Source: CBDFHV01 sp965247705
Lineage (GTDB): Bacteria; Pseudomonadota; Alphaproteobacteria; Rhodospirillales; CAMCUA01
Length of the DNA stretch: 64,000 bases
Assembly: GCA_965247705.1 (NCBI GenBank)
Contig: CBDFHV010000079.1
Coordinates: 1 to 64,000, forward strand
Reading direction: 5' to 3'
Below are positions 31,127 through 39,389 of this stretch, piece after piece. Each line of letters begins with the position of its first letter. Positions within the stretch are counted from its first letter, which is position 1. A program made the translations under genes and the position numbers. Below the pieces are notes generated by a model. That model was not told the origin of the DNA. It saw only the letters and a list, made by a program, of their open reading frames with translations, and made no database searches.

Positions 31127-32191
31127 TCAAATATCCTTGGCGCGGAAGCCCACCAGCTTCTCGCGTTCCTCGTCCCACAGGGCCAGCCGCGCGCAGCGAA
31201 CGCTCTGCACCAACGTCAGGCGAGGCACCTCGAAAAGCTCCGGCAACGCCTTCATGCACTCGCGCAGGCGATAGTTGGGCACCGTCGCGCACAGGTGATG
31301 CACATGGTGGAGGCCCAGGTTCGCCGTCACCCACCCCAGGAGCGGCGGAAGATCGTAATAGGAGCTTCCCTCGTAGGCCGACTGGTGGACGTTCCAGGTT
31401 TTGCCGCGCCGCCAATAGGCGCCGTCGAACTGATGCTGCACGAAGAACATCCATACCCCCGCGACGGAAGCGGCGACCATAATGGGCAGGTGAACCATGG
31501 CAAACTCGGCGAAGCCCACGGCCATTCCCATCACCAGGGCCAGGGTGGCGATGGCGGCGTTCGTAAACATCACGCTGATCCACTGGCCCCGATAGGACAG
31601 GGGCAGGTCAAAAGGTACCCTGTGCTTCAGCCCAAAGACATAGACCGGACCAATTCCGAACAGGACCAGGGGATGACGATAGAGGCGATAGGCCAATCGC
31701 CGCCACGGCCGTAGGTCCCGGTACTCCCGCACCGTCAATGTCGTAATGTCGCCGACCCCGCGCCGATCAAGGTTCCCCGAGGTGGCGTGATGCACCCCGT
31801 GGGCCCAGCGCCAATAGCGGTACGGCGTCAGAGTCATCACACCCAGGATCATGCCGACGACATCATTGGCCCGCCGGGAGCGGAAGTAGGACCCGTGACC
31901 GCAATCGTGTTGGATGGCGAACAGGCGAACCACCAATCCCGCCGCCACCAAGGTCAGCAGGAGGGTCAGCCAGTATCCGATGCCCAGCGCCGCCCACGAG
32001 GCGAGCCACGCGACGACGAAGGCGCCCGCGGTGAGGGAAAGCTGCCCAATGCTGCGCTTTCGCTGGGGCACCGCGAACGGTTTCAGTCGAGCCGCCAGGG
32101 ACGCGGGATCAAGCGGGGTCTGGCCGGTTTCGCTGGTGTCGCGGTTGGCGCCTGTCCGGTCCGCAGCGCCGGACTTTGGTACTATCATCAA
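31127..32191 (-). CDS. Membrane fatty acid desaturase
   Basis: A 354-aa di-iron acyl desaturase. The three His boxes are HDCGH (95-99), HGVHH (131-135) and HHVHH (295-299), the pattern of acyl-lipid desaturases such as the delta-12 branch. Hydrophobic segments near 50-90, 112-122, 175-187, 205-250 fit four membrane passes with the boxes in the cytoplasm. It would introduce double bases of unsaturation into membrane lipid chains, probably adjusting fluidity. The start lies 9 nt after the stop of a small zinc-binding protein gene, so the two form an operon. Substrate position cannot be read from sequence. Confidence 0.88.
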   Translation of the reverse strand: MMIVPKSGAADRTGANRDTSETGQTPLDPASLAARLKPFAVPQRKRSIGQLSLTAGAFVVAWLASWAALGIGYWLTLLLTLVAAGLVVRLFAIQHDCGHGSYFRSRRANDVVGMILGVMTLTPYRYWRWAHGVHHATSGNLDRRGVGDITTLTVREYRDLRPWRRLAYRLYRHPLVLFGIGPVYVFGLKHRVPFDLPLSYRGQWISVMFTNAAIATLALVMGMAVGFAEFAMVHLPIMVAASVAGVWMFFVQHQFDGAYWRRGKTWNVHQSAYEGSSYYDLPPLLGWVTANLGLHHVHHLCATVPNYRLRECMKALPELFEVPRLTLVQSVRCARLALWDEEREKLVGFRAKDI

Positions 32192-32200
32192 TCTAGCGGC

Positions 32201-32386
32201 TCAACTGTCAGGTTCGCTGCGCTTTCGGCAGCGGTCACACAGCCGGTTATGCCATCCCTCGCTGAGAAACGGCTTTCCGCAAGCCATGCAGGGCCGTTCC
32301 TGGGCGCAGTTTCCGGCAACCCGCGCGATGCCGGCGTCCTCCGCCAGTTCCGATTCCGCTTGAGATGGCAACGACCTGTCCGGCAT
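32201..32386 (-). CDS. Small Cys-rich zinc-binding protein (61 aa)
   Basis: A short protein ending in CMACGKPFLSEGWHNRLCDR with a further Cys, giving two CxxC pairs typical of a zinc ribbon (CMAC and CDRC). Similar short alphaproteobacterial proteins carry this CGKPF...HNRLCDRC pattern, with no assigned function. I start at the ATG at 32386; a longer frame reaches 32518 but adds basic low-complexity sequence. The gene lies 9 nt upstream of the desaturase on the same strand, so it may be co-expressed and possibly regulatory. Confidence 0.65.
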   Translation of the reverse strand: MPDRSLPSQAESELAEDAGIARVAGNCAQERPCMACGKPFLSEGWHNRLCDRCRKRSEPDS

Positions 32387-32753
32387 CGCTCGTGTCCCTC
32401 GACTTGGTGCGGGGCCCCACCCCGATTGTCGTCTTCGCGCGTTGAAGTCGCGTTCAGCCTGGATCCCCGTGGGCCGATAGTGGGCTCGACAGGTGTGACC
32501 GAACGACGTGGCGCGCAACCGGCACGCGGACCGCCCTACCCAATCCCCGACGGTCGCAATAAATCCCCGGAAGTGCTGAGCGGGACGTCCCGTCGAACCG
32601 ACGAAACCACGTCACCGGCCAGAACGCCGGTCGCCCTGAGAAGGCGATGGGCCATTTGTATCACTGAGTCCCTGCCGGGGCCAGTACGGAAAGACGACTC
32701 AGCGGGTAAGAATCCTGCGCGCGCCCCTCGCGGGTGTCGGGAAGCGCCGGATA
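32387..32753. other. Intergenic stretch left of the IS1595 element
   Basis: About 370 bp with no frame I can support. It should carry the promoter of the zinc-protein/desaturase operon and, originally, the promoter of the ureohydrolase gene now separated by the insertion sequence. Confidence 0.45.
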
Positions 32754-33846
32754 TGGGCTATCGTCCCTATCCGGTTAAAACAGGATCGGCCTAAATGTTC
32801 TTGTTATGTTCACGTAGAGGATGTAGGCTGATCGCATTGTCTCGGGCTTTTGGAGGGCGGTGCGATGGGCAGGATGTTGGCGTTTCAAGAACGGCACGGA
32901 TCGGAAGCGGCCTGCATCGAGGCGCTGGCCCGGCTGCGCTGGCCGCAGGGCTATGTCTGTGCCCGCTGCGGCGAACGGCGGAGCTACCGAATGACGGCGC
33001 GGCCCAGGATCTTCGAATGCGCCCGTTGCGGTCATCAGGAATCGGTGACGGCGGGGACGATCTTCCACCGCACCCGCACGCCGCTCCGCAAATGGTTCCT
33101 GGCGGCGTGGTGGATGGCGCGCGACAAGCGTGGGGTCTCGGCCCTTTTGCTGTCCCGCGAGTTGGATCTGCGCTACGAGACAGCGTGGCTGATGGCTCAT
33201 AAGCTGCGTCATGCCCTGACGGAGCGCTCGGAATTTCCGCTCGAGGGCTTGGTCGAGGTCGACGAGAGTTATTATGGCGGGCGCGGCAAGCCGGAGAGCC
33301 GGGGCCGGGGCCTTTCCAACCCGAACAAGAGCCTGTTGGTGATGGCCGTCGAGAAGCGGCCGGTCGGGCCGGGCAAGGGCATCAAGGGAAGCGGCTTCGT
33401 CGCCGGCCGGGCGCGGCTCGCCATCCTCCCGGCGGCCACCGCCCGCGAGCTGGGCGGCTTCGTGCGCGCCTCGGTCAGGCCCGGAAGCCGCCTCGCCAGC
33501 GACGCCTTCAAGGGGTACGCCGGACTCCGCGACACCTATCGCCACCACCCCGTCGTGCAAGGCGAAGGCAAGAATGCCGAGCGCTTGATGCCGGTCGTCC
33601 ATGTCCTGTTTTCCAACGTGAAGACCTGGCTCAACGGCACCTATCACGGTGTCGGCGCCAAGCACCTGCCGCGCTATGCCCGGGAATGGAGCTACCGCTT
33701 CAACCGCCGCACACGCATCACCGATCTGGCCGACTTCGTCCTCCGCCGCGCCATGGACCAACCCACCATCACCTACAAGGAGCTGGTCGACAGTCTTCAA
33801 CCGCAGGGTGCGCTACCTGCTTTAACCGGATAGGGACGTGGGCTAT
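32754..33846 (+). mobile_element. IS1595-family insertion sequence with 8-bp target duplication
   Basis: The element spans 32762-33838 (1,077 bp) and starts CGTCCCTATCCGGTTAAA, ending with the inverted complement. Perfect 8-bp direct repeats TGGGCTAT flank it (32754-32761 and 33839-33846), the duplication length of the IS1595 family. Intact ends, an intact transposase and a perfect duplication indicate a recent insertion. It sits 30 bp before the ureohydrolase start. Confidence 0.93.
32865..33833 (+). CDS. IS1595-family transposase (ISXO2-like)
   Basis: A 322-aa transposase with an N-terminal zinc ribbon (Cys32/35 and Cys52/55, CARCG twice) followed by the GTIFHRTRTPLRKWFLAAWW segment of this family. 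The ISXO2-like catalytic domain has Asp133 (VEVDESYYGG) and Asp213 (LASDAFKGY); the third residue is Glu274 or Asn280 in YAREWSYRFNRR. The ATG at 32865 has GGAGGG seven bases upstream, so I prefer it to a start five codons earlier. The stop falls inside the right inverted repeat. The gene appears intact. Confidence 0.93.
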   Translation: MGRMLAFQERHGSEAACIEALARLRWPQGYVCARCGERRSYRMTARPRIFECARCGHQESVTAGTIFHRTRTPLRKWFLAAWWMARDKRGVSALLLSRELDLRYETAWLMAHKLRHALTERSEFPLEGLVEVDESYYGGRGKPESRGRGLSNPNKSLLVMAVEKRPVGPGKGIKGSGFVAGRARLAILPAATARELGGFVRASVRPGSRLASDAFKGYAGLRDTYRHHPVVQGEGKNAERLMPVVHVLFSNVKTWLNGTYHGVGAKHLPRYAREWSYRFNRRTRITDLADFVLRRAMDQPTITYKELVDSLQPQGALPALTG

Positions 33847-33875
33847 ACCAGGGCGCCCCGCCGAGGAGCACGCCG

Positions 33876-34850
33876 GTGACCGACAGCAAGCCCCCTTTCC
33901 CCGCGCCCACAATCCTCCGCGACCCTGACCTGTTCGTCCGTACCGCGCCCTTCATGGGCCTGGCCAACGACGGCGACCTGTCGGGCTGTCGCCTGGCGGT
34001 GCTGGGAATCCCCTTCGATTGGGGTGTCCATGCGGTGCGCATCGGGTCCCGGTTGGGGCCCTCGGCGATTCGCCAGCAGTCGGCCCTGGTGCGGCCCTTC
34101 GAGCCGCCGATGGCCGATTTCGACCCCCGGGAGCGCCTGCGGGCCCACGATTGTGGCGACGCCAAGGTCACCCCAAGCCGGGTCGAGGAGTCCTTCGAGA
34201 TCATCGAGCAGGCCATGGGGCGGATCCTCGACGCTGGTGCCCTGCCGCTGACCATGGGCGGCGATGGCATGGTCAGCCTGCCGCAGCTTCGCGCCCTGCA
34301 TCGCCGGCACCCCGACCTGGTATTCCTGCACGTCGACGCCCACACGGATACCTCGCCGACGGTCGGCCAGTTTCCCTATACGACCGCCACCACCTTCACC
34401 CGGGCCGCCGAGGAGGGGTTGATCGATACGGCCAATTCCGTCCACGTCGGCCCGCGCGGCCCGATGCCGCTTCCGGGGATCTTCGAGCATACCCGGGACC
34501 AGGGCTACGAACTGATCACCGGCGACGACCTGCTGGGCATGGGCATCCCGGCCCTGCTGGAATACCTGCACCAGCGACTGGCGGGGCGGCCGGTGCAACT
34601 GGTGTGGGACATGGACGTGTTCGACCCGTCCTGCGCGCCGGGCGTCTGTACCCCCACATGGGGCGGGCTGACGGCACGGGAAGGGCTGGCGATCCTCCAC
34701 GGGCTGGCGGGGCTGAACTTCGTCGGCTTCGACGTCAACACGGTCAGCCCGCCCCATGACGTCGGCGGCATGACCGCCTTCCTGGCGGCCACCATCATGC
34801 GCCAGTGCATGGTCCTGGCCTGTCACGCCCTGGGCATGGCTGGGAAGTAG
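33876..34850 (+). CDS. Ureohydrolase (arginase/agmatinase) family protein with altered metal site
   Basis: A 324-aa ureohydrolase-fold protein. Family enzymes use two Mn ions to split guanidino groups into urea and amine. Two of the three metal motifs are present: DAHTD at 154-158 and DMDVFDP at 245-251. The first motif, normally GGDH, reads GGDG (128-131), so one Mn ligand His is missing, and the usual His-Gly-Thr substrate loop after DAHTD is also replaced. It may have another substrate or reduced activity. GTG start with GGAG upstream. The following MFS gene begins 13 bp later and may carry the substrate or product. Confidence 0.8.
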   Translation: MTDSKPPFPAPTILRDPDLFVRTAPFMGLANDGDLSGCRLAVLGIPFDWGVHAVRIGSRLGPSAIRQQSALVRPFEPPMADFDPRERLRAHDCGDAKVTPSRVEESFEIIEQAMGRILDAGALPLTMGGDGMVSLPQLRALHRRHPDLVFLHVDAHTDTSPTVGQFPYTTATTFTRAAEEGLIDTANSVHVGPRGPMPLPGIFEHTRDQGYELITGDDLLGMGIPALLEYLHQRLAGRPVQLVWDMDVFDPSCAPGVCTPTWGGLTAREGLAILHGLAGLNFVGFDVNTVSPPHDVGGMTAFLAATIMRQCMVLACHALGMAGK

Positions 34851-34863
34851 AGGGACCCGTCCC

Positions 34864-36057
34864 ATGGATCGCCGGCGGGCCGAGTTCCTGTTCCTCAACG
34901 TCGGTCATTTCCTGGACCACTATTTCGTTCTCATCTTCGCCACCGTCGCCGCCCTCAAACTGGCCGACGAGTGGGGCCTTTCCTATGGCGCCCTGATTCC
35001 CTACGCCGCTCCCGGCTTCGTGGCCTTCGGCGTCGGCGCCATCCCGGCCGGATGGCTGGCCGACAAATGGAGCCGGGAGGGCATGATGGTGGTCTTTTTC
35101 CTCGGCATCGGCGCCAGTTCGGCGATCACCACCTTCGCCGGGACACCCTTGCAGATGGGGGCGGGGCTGACCATCATCGGCCTGTTCGCCGCCATCTACC
35201 ATCCGGTCGGCCTAGCCATGGTGGTCCAGGGCCGGGCCCGCACCGGGCTACCCCTGGCGGTGAACGGCGTTTTCGGCAACATGGGCGTTGCCTGCGCCGC
35301 CTTGGTCACGGGATTCCTCATCGACGCCGTTGGCTGGCGGTCGGCTTTTCTGTTGCCCGGCCTCCTTTGCGTGGCGATCGGCGCCGGCTACGGGTGGTTC
35401 GTGGCCCGGGGCCGGGCCGCTTCCTTCCAGGCGGACGCAAGCAAGGCCCCGACCGCCGTGCACTCGGCGACCACCGACCGCCGCATCCTGCTGCGAGCCT
35501 TCGCGGTGGTGCTGTTCACTACGGCAACCGGTGGTCTGATCTTCCAGAGCACCACCTTCACCCTGCCCAAGGTGTTCGACGAGGGGCTGACGGGTCTTGC
35601 CGGATCGGCCACCGCGGTGGGATGGTACGCGTTCCTGGTGTTTTCCGTCGCCGCCGTCGCCCAGTTGGTGGTCGGCTATTTCGTCGACCGCCACTCCCTG
35701 CGCCGGGTCTTCGCCGTGGTGGCGTTCCTGCAGATGGTCTTCCTGGGACTGATGACGCAAGCCGACGGCCCGATGATCGTGGTGGTCGCCATCGCCTTCA
35801 TGCTGGCGGTGTTCGGCCAGATTCCCATCAACGACGTGCTGGTGGGCCGGCTGGCGCGCAGCGAATGGCGCAGCCGCGCCTTTGGGCTGCGCTACCTGGT
35901 GACCTTCTCGGTCATGGCGAGCGCCGTGCCCCTGATCGCCTGGCTGCACCTCACGGGAGGCTTCGACGCCGTGTTCGCCACCATGGCCGTGGCCGCGGCG
36001 GCCATCTTGAGCGCCGTCTTCCTGCTGCCCTCGGCCAAGCAGCTTGCCGCGTCCTGA
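34864..36057 (+). CDS. MFS transporter
   Basis: A 397-aa major facilitator with about 12 hydrophobic segments. The loop between helices 2 and 3 carries the MFS signature in the form GWLADKWSREGMMV. The N-terminal FLNVGHFLDHYFVLIFATVAAL is typical of the fosmidomycin-resistance-like/FSR branch and related carriers. Helix 11-12 ends in VFLLPSAKQLAAS. It lies 13 bp after the ureohydrolase-family gene and probably shares its transcript, suggesting transport of a guanidino compound, polyamine or similar product; the substrate cannot be read from the sequence. Confidence 0.85.
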   Translation: MDRRRAEFLFLNVGHFLDHYFVLIFATVAALKLADEWGLSYGALIPYAAPGFVAFGVGAIPAGWLADKWSREGMMVVFFLGIGASSAITTFAGTPLQMGAGLTIIGLFAAIYHPVGLAMVVQGRARTGLPLAVNGVFGNMGVACAALVTGFLIDAVGWRSAFLLPGLLCVAIGAGYGWFVARGRAASFQADASKAPTAVHSATTDRRILLRAFAVVLFTTATGGLIFQSTTFTLPKVFDEGLTGLAGSATAVGWYAFLVFSVAAVAQLVVGYFVDRHSLRRVFAVVAFLQMVFLGLMTQADGPMIVVVAIAFMLAVFGQIPINDVLVGRLARSEWRSRAFGLRYLVTFSVMASAVPLIAWLHLTGGFDAVFATMAVAAAAILSAVFLLPSAKQLAAS

Positions 36058-36103
36058 ACCACATTGACCACTGAAAATGCCATATTTCTGAATAAGTTAG
36101 GGT

Positions 36104-36132
36104 TTGACAGCGAGTCGGGGCGCTTTTACACA
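36104..36132 (+). promoter_or_regulatory. Promoter for tRNA-Leu
   Basis: A consensus -35 TTGACA (36104-36109) and a -10 TACACA (36127-36132) with exactly 17 bp between them; the start point would be near 36139, 20 bases before the tRNA. Confidence 0.75.
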
Positions 36133-36158
36133 GTTCTTGTGCCGTCTGGGGTGACATA

Positions 36159-36245
36159 GCGGGCGTGGCGGAACTGGTAGACGCGCTGGATTCAAAATCC
36201 AGTGGCCGCAAGGCCGTGTGGGTTCGATTCCCTCCGCCCGCACCA
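36159..36245 (+). tRNA. tRNA-Leu (anticodon CAA)
   Basis: Class II tRNA of 87 nt. Acceptor stem GCGGGCG/CGCCCGC with encoded ACCA, anticodon stem CTGGA/TCCAG around loop TTCAAAA (anticodon CAA), a variable arm TGGCCGCAAGGCCGT and a T-arm with TTCGATT. It reads TTG codons. No duplicated 3' end or integrase is nearby. Confidence 0.95.
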
Positions 36246-36311
36246 TCCCGGGCCGTTGGCCGGATCTTTCCCAGCGTCCGCGATCGGATCGATTGCCGTG
36301 CTCTGGGGGCG

Positions 36312-37421
36312 TTAAGTCGCGGCGGCCGCCGCGACGGCCCGCTCGTATAGTTCCAAGTGCCGATCGATGACCAGGTCGGTGGCGAAGTTTTCGCGGGCAT
36401 AAGCCTGGCCGGCGCGACCGAGTTCCCGCCATCGATCGTTTTGAAGAAGATGTCTCAATCCCCGCGAATAATCGTCGTCGGCCACCAGGCAGCCAAAGCG
36501 TGAGGTCATGGCATCGGGATCGAAACCGCTGAGGATGGCGCACTGATAGGCGGCGGCCTCGATGAAGGCGTTCGGCAACGCCTCTTTCGCCGATGTGTTG
36601 ACGAGAATCCAGCTGTCGGAAAGGATTCGCGACAAGTCGTCGGACGCGAACTGATCGATGAAACCGGTCAATCGCAAGTTGTCGACCTTTGGCCACCGGG
36701 CCAACAAATCGGCCGCGTAGCCGTCGTTCTGGGACGCGCCCACGGCGATGAAGTCGATCTCCGGGTGGCGCCTCGCCAGGGCGAAGAACAGTTCCGGCTG
36801 CTTGACCCGGTCGAAGCGGCCGATGAAGCTGACCGTTGGCCGGGCCGCCTTGTTCACGTCGTCGGGTATATGGACAGGTGACGGCAAAACGACGGGATCG
36901 GCGGGTAGACCGTACTTGTCCCGCGCCTTGGGCACCAGAAACGCCGCCGCCGCGCCCCAGCCGTGGCACCGGCGCACCGCCTGTCGCACCCAGGGATTCT
37001 CGTAGTAAGGAAGGGTGGTCGCGATCTGCTTGCGGGTCTTGGCGGGGTGCAAGAATTCGACCCACCAGTCGCGCCACAGACGAGGATCACGGAACGTGAC
37101 CACGTGCGCCTTTTGCGGCATCGATCGACGCGCCATGTAGGTTCCGATAAAGGGCTCTTCGGTATGATAGACGTCCGCGCCCACCTCTCGGTACAGCTCC
37201 TGACTGGACCAGAAGTCCGTCGGCGGATAGCCGATGACCGAGATGCCGTCGAACGCTTCGCGCACCACAGTGCGATGGCCGCGCGGCAACGGAATAACGG
37301 CGGAGACCCGGACTCCGCGCTTCGCGAGCTCGCCGCCGATGGCCCGGGTGGCCCGCCCGAATCCGCCGTATTTGCCCCAGCGGAATAATTCCGTACACAA
37401 GAAACAAACGTGCAAGCTCAA
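36312..37421 (-). CDS. Glycosyltransferase, GT4-like (family 1 fold)
   Basis: A 369-aa GT-B glycosyltransferase. The N-terminal lobe has the Gly-rich loop YGGFGRATRAIGGELAKRG, typical of GT4 enzymes; the C-terminal lobe has VSFIGRFDRVKQPELFFALA, and the donor-binding EALPNAFIEAAAYQCAIL with the E-x7-E arrangement. Such enzymes transfer sugars from nucleotide donors to lipids, polysaccharides or small molecules. The first codon appears to be TTG (37421) with a weak ribosome site, so the N-terminus is uncertain. It lies 37 bp downstream of the deacetylase-like gene; whether they work together is unclear. Confidence 0.82.
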   Translation of the reverse strand: MSLHVCFLCTELFRWGKYGGFGRATRAIGGELAKRGVRVSAVIPLPRGHRTVVREAFDGISVIGYPPTDFWSSQELYREVGADVYHTEEPFIGTYMARRSMPQKAHVVTFRDPRLWRDWWVEFLHPAKTRKQIATTLPYYENPWVRQAVRRCHGWGAAAAFLVPKARDKYGLPADPVVLPSPVHIPDDVNKAARPTVSFIGRFDRVKQPELFFALARRHPEIDFIAVGASQNDGYAADLLARWPKVDNLRLTGFIDQFASDDLSRILSDSWILVNTSAKEALPNAFIEAAAYQCAILSGFDPDAMTSRFGCLVADDDYSRGLRHLLQNDRWRELGRAGQAYARENFATDLVIDRHLELYERAVAAAAAT

Positions 37422-37458
37422 ACCCGTGTTCGATTGGCGCGGTGCTCGGTCGCCACCC

Positions 37459-38331
37459 CTATCCGGTCTCGGCGAGGAACCAGTCGAGGATCTCCTCGCC
37501 GGTCCAGAAGAGAACTCCCTCGTGGCCCTTCAGGTGGGCCAGTATCTCCTCGAAATAGGCGATCCGGTGGGCGGCGCCGGTGATGTAGGGATGGACGCCG
37601 ATGGCCATCACCCGGGCCGAGGTCTCGCCTTCCGCATAGTGGCGGGCGAAGGCGTCGCGCACTCGCCGCAAGAGGCCGTCCGAGGGCTGCTGGTGGGCGA
37701 CGTTGACGGTGATGTCGTTGAGCTCGACCGTGTAGGGGATGGACACGATCGGCCCGTGGGCGGTCTCGACGGCAACCGGCTGGTCGTCCAGGATCCAGTC
37801 GGCGAAGTACTCGACCCCGGCCTCGGCCAGGAAATCCGGAGTGTGGTAGGTCTGGCTCCGCCCCGGCCCCAGCCAGCCTCGCGGGCGCTTGCCGGTGAAC
37901 CCCTCGATCTGGTCGAGGGATTGGCGGATCATCGCCGGCTGATCCTCGACCTGGGAGATCGGCATCTGAACCACGCAGTGGGCCATGATCTCCCAGCCCG
38001 CTCCGTGGGCCGCGGCGGGCACGGTTGGACAGGTCTCGCAGACCTGGGCGTTGAGGGACAGGGTCGGCGTGATGCCGAATTTCTCGAACGCCTGCTTGAG
38101 CCGCCAGAAACCGACCCGCATGCCGTATTCGTGCCAGGTCCAGTTGGGCAGGTCGGGAACCTGGGGAACCCCCATCGGCGGGCCCGAGGCCTGGCGCGCC
38201 GCCGGTCGGGTGATCTCCCACTCCTCGACGTTGACCACCGGCCAGACGACCACCCTGGCCCCATCCGGCAGCTTGAGCGGCGGTCGGTCGAAGATGGGGG
38301 AATAGGCGATCCGCTGGCGCGGGAACTTCAT
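37459..38331 (-). CDS. Polysaccharide deacetylase / allantoinase (PuuE-like) family protein
   Basis: A 290-aa NodB-fold hydrolase. The sequence follows the PuuE-type branch: VVVWPVVNVEEWE near the start, then YGMRVGFWRLKQAFEKFGI, LNAQVCET, and GWEIMAHC, with a metal His in MAHC and another in IGVHPYITGA. Classical polysaccharide deacetylases have an Asp-His-His metal site; here the Asp of the first motif is not obvious, as in PuuE allantoinases. The start at 38331 gives the normal family beginning (MKFPRQRIAYSPIFDRPP). It begins 19 bp after the DapA-like gene and is likely co-transcribed. Substrate unknown. Confidence 0.8.
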   Translation of the reverse strand: MKFPRQRIAYSPIFDRPPLKLPDGARVVVWPVVNVEEWEITRPAARQASGPPMGVPQVPDLPNWTWHEYGMRVGFWRLKQAFEKFGITPTLSLNAQVCETCPTVPAAAHGAGWEIMAHCVVQMPISQVEDQPAMIRQSLDQIEGFTGKRPRGWLGPGRSQTYHTPDFLAEAGVEYFADWILDDQPVAVETAHGPIVSIPYTVELNDITVNVAHQQPSDGLLRRVRDAFARHYAEGETSARVMAIGVHPYITGAAHRIAYFEEILAHLKGHEGVLFWTGEEILDWFLAETG

Positions 38332-38350
38332 CGCGGCGGCCGATCTGCGG

Positions 38351-39274
38351 TCATTCGGCCGCCGCCTCGACCAGGGGGAAGCCCATGCGTGCCATGCCAT
38401 CACGCAGGTCGCTCAGGTAGGGCTCAGCGAGGGGGCGCAGGGGCGGGCGCGGAAAACCCCCGGAAAGGCCCATCATGTTCAGCGCCGCCTTGACCGTGCA
38501 GTACATGTTCTGGCCATTGCCCGAGAACATGTCGCGGATCGCCAGCCCCCGCTGCTGCAGTTCCCGGGCCCTGTCCATGTCGTCGCTCAGGATCGCCTCG
38601 TAGAGGTCGACCAGCCCCCGGCCCCAGATGTTGGAGTAGGTATCCACCCATCCAACGGCGCCCATCTTGAGGGCGGCGACCCCGAACATGGTCGACGGGC
38701 CGACGAAGATGCGGATGCGGTCGCCGGCGGCAAGGTACGTCCGGTAGAAGACGTTGTAGTCGAAGGCGCTGTCCTTGATCGCCACCACGTGCTCCAGGTC
38801 GGCGAGCTCGTCGACGATGTCGGGGGTGAGGTCGTTCACCGTATCGCGAGGGATGTTGTAGAGCATGATCGGGATATGGGCCCCATCGGAGACGGCCTTG
38901 AAGTGGGCGATCAGGTCCTCCCGGCTGGGGCGGACGAAATAGGGGGTGATCACCATCGCCCCGTCGCAGCCGACCTCCTTGGCGTAACGGGTCAGCGCCA
39001 CCACCTCGGGCGTGTAGATGCCGCCCGAGCCGCCGATCACCGGTACCCGCCCCTTCACCGCATCGACGGCGAGTTCCAGGATGCGCTTGCGCTCATCGAA
39101 GGATTGGGCCCAGAACTCCCCCGTGCAGCCGTTGGCGACCACGCCACGGACCCCCTGTCTCAGCACGTAGTCCACGTGGCGGCGATACGCGGCCTCGTCG
39201 ATCCGGCCCTGGGCGTCGAAGGGCGTGATAAGGGCGGTGAAAGGCCCCTGCCAATCGACCGAGTTCTTGTCCAT
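38351..39274 (-). CDS. Dihydrodipicolinate synthase (DapA) family aldolase
   Basis: A 307-aa class I aldolase/dehydratase of the DapA/N-acetylneuraminate lyase superfamily. The Schiff-base Lys is Lys167 (VVAIKDSAF), the catalytic Tyr is Tyr139 (MLYNIPRDT) and the carboxylate-binding motif at 49-54 reads GCTGEF. It is probably not the biosynthetic DapA: the context is catabolic and the substrate-specific residues after the GCTGEF motif differ. Possible roles include ketodeoxy-sugar or hydroxyproline-type aldol cleavage. It is divergent from the phosphotriesterase-like gene across 115 bp and leads a leftward three-gene run. Confidence 0.85.
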   Translation of the reverse strand: MDKNSVDWQGPFTALITPFDAQGRIDEAAYRRHVDYVLRQGVRGVVANGCTGEFWAQSFDERKRILELAVDAVKGRVPVIGGSGGIYTPEVVALTRYAKEVGCDGAMVITPYFVRPSREDLIAHFKAVSDGAHIPIMLYNIPRDTVNDLTPDIVDELADLEHVVAIKDSAFDYNVFYRTYLAAGDRIRIFVGPSTMFGVAALKMGAVGWVDTYSNIWGRGLVDLYEAILSDDMDRARELQQRGLAIRDMFSGNGQNMYCTVKAALNMMGLSGGFPRPPLRPLAEPYLSDLRDGMARMGFPLVEAAAE

Positions 39275-39389
39275 TTCCGCCTCCCGCGTTGTCTGGTCTA
39301 CGATACGGCATGTTGGCCATGATCATACCGCTGGCGGAGACAATGCGGGAAACGAATCCGCGGCGCAGATATGACGACGACTCGCCGCC

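Noticed and set aside
30081..36245. tRNA genes as integration sites of a genomic island
   Set aside because: No integrase and no duplicated tRNA 3' end was seen next to tRNA-Pro or tRNA-Leu.
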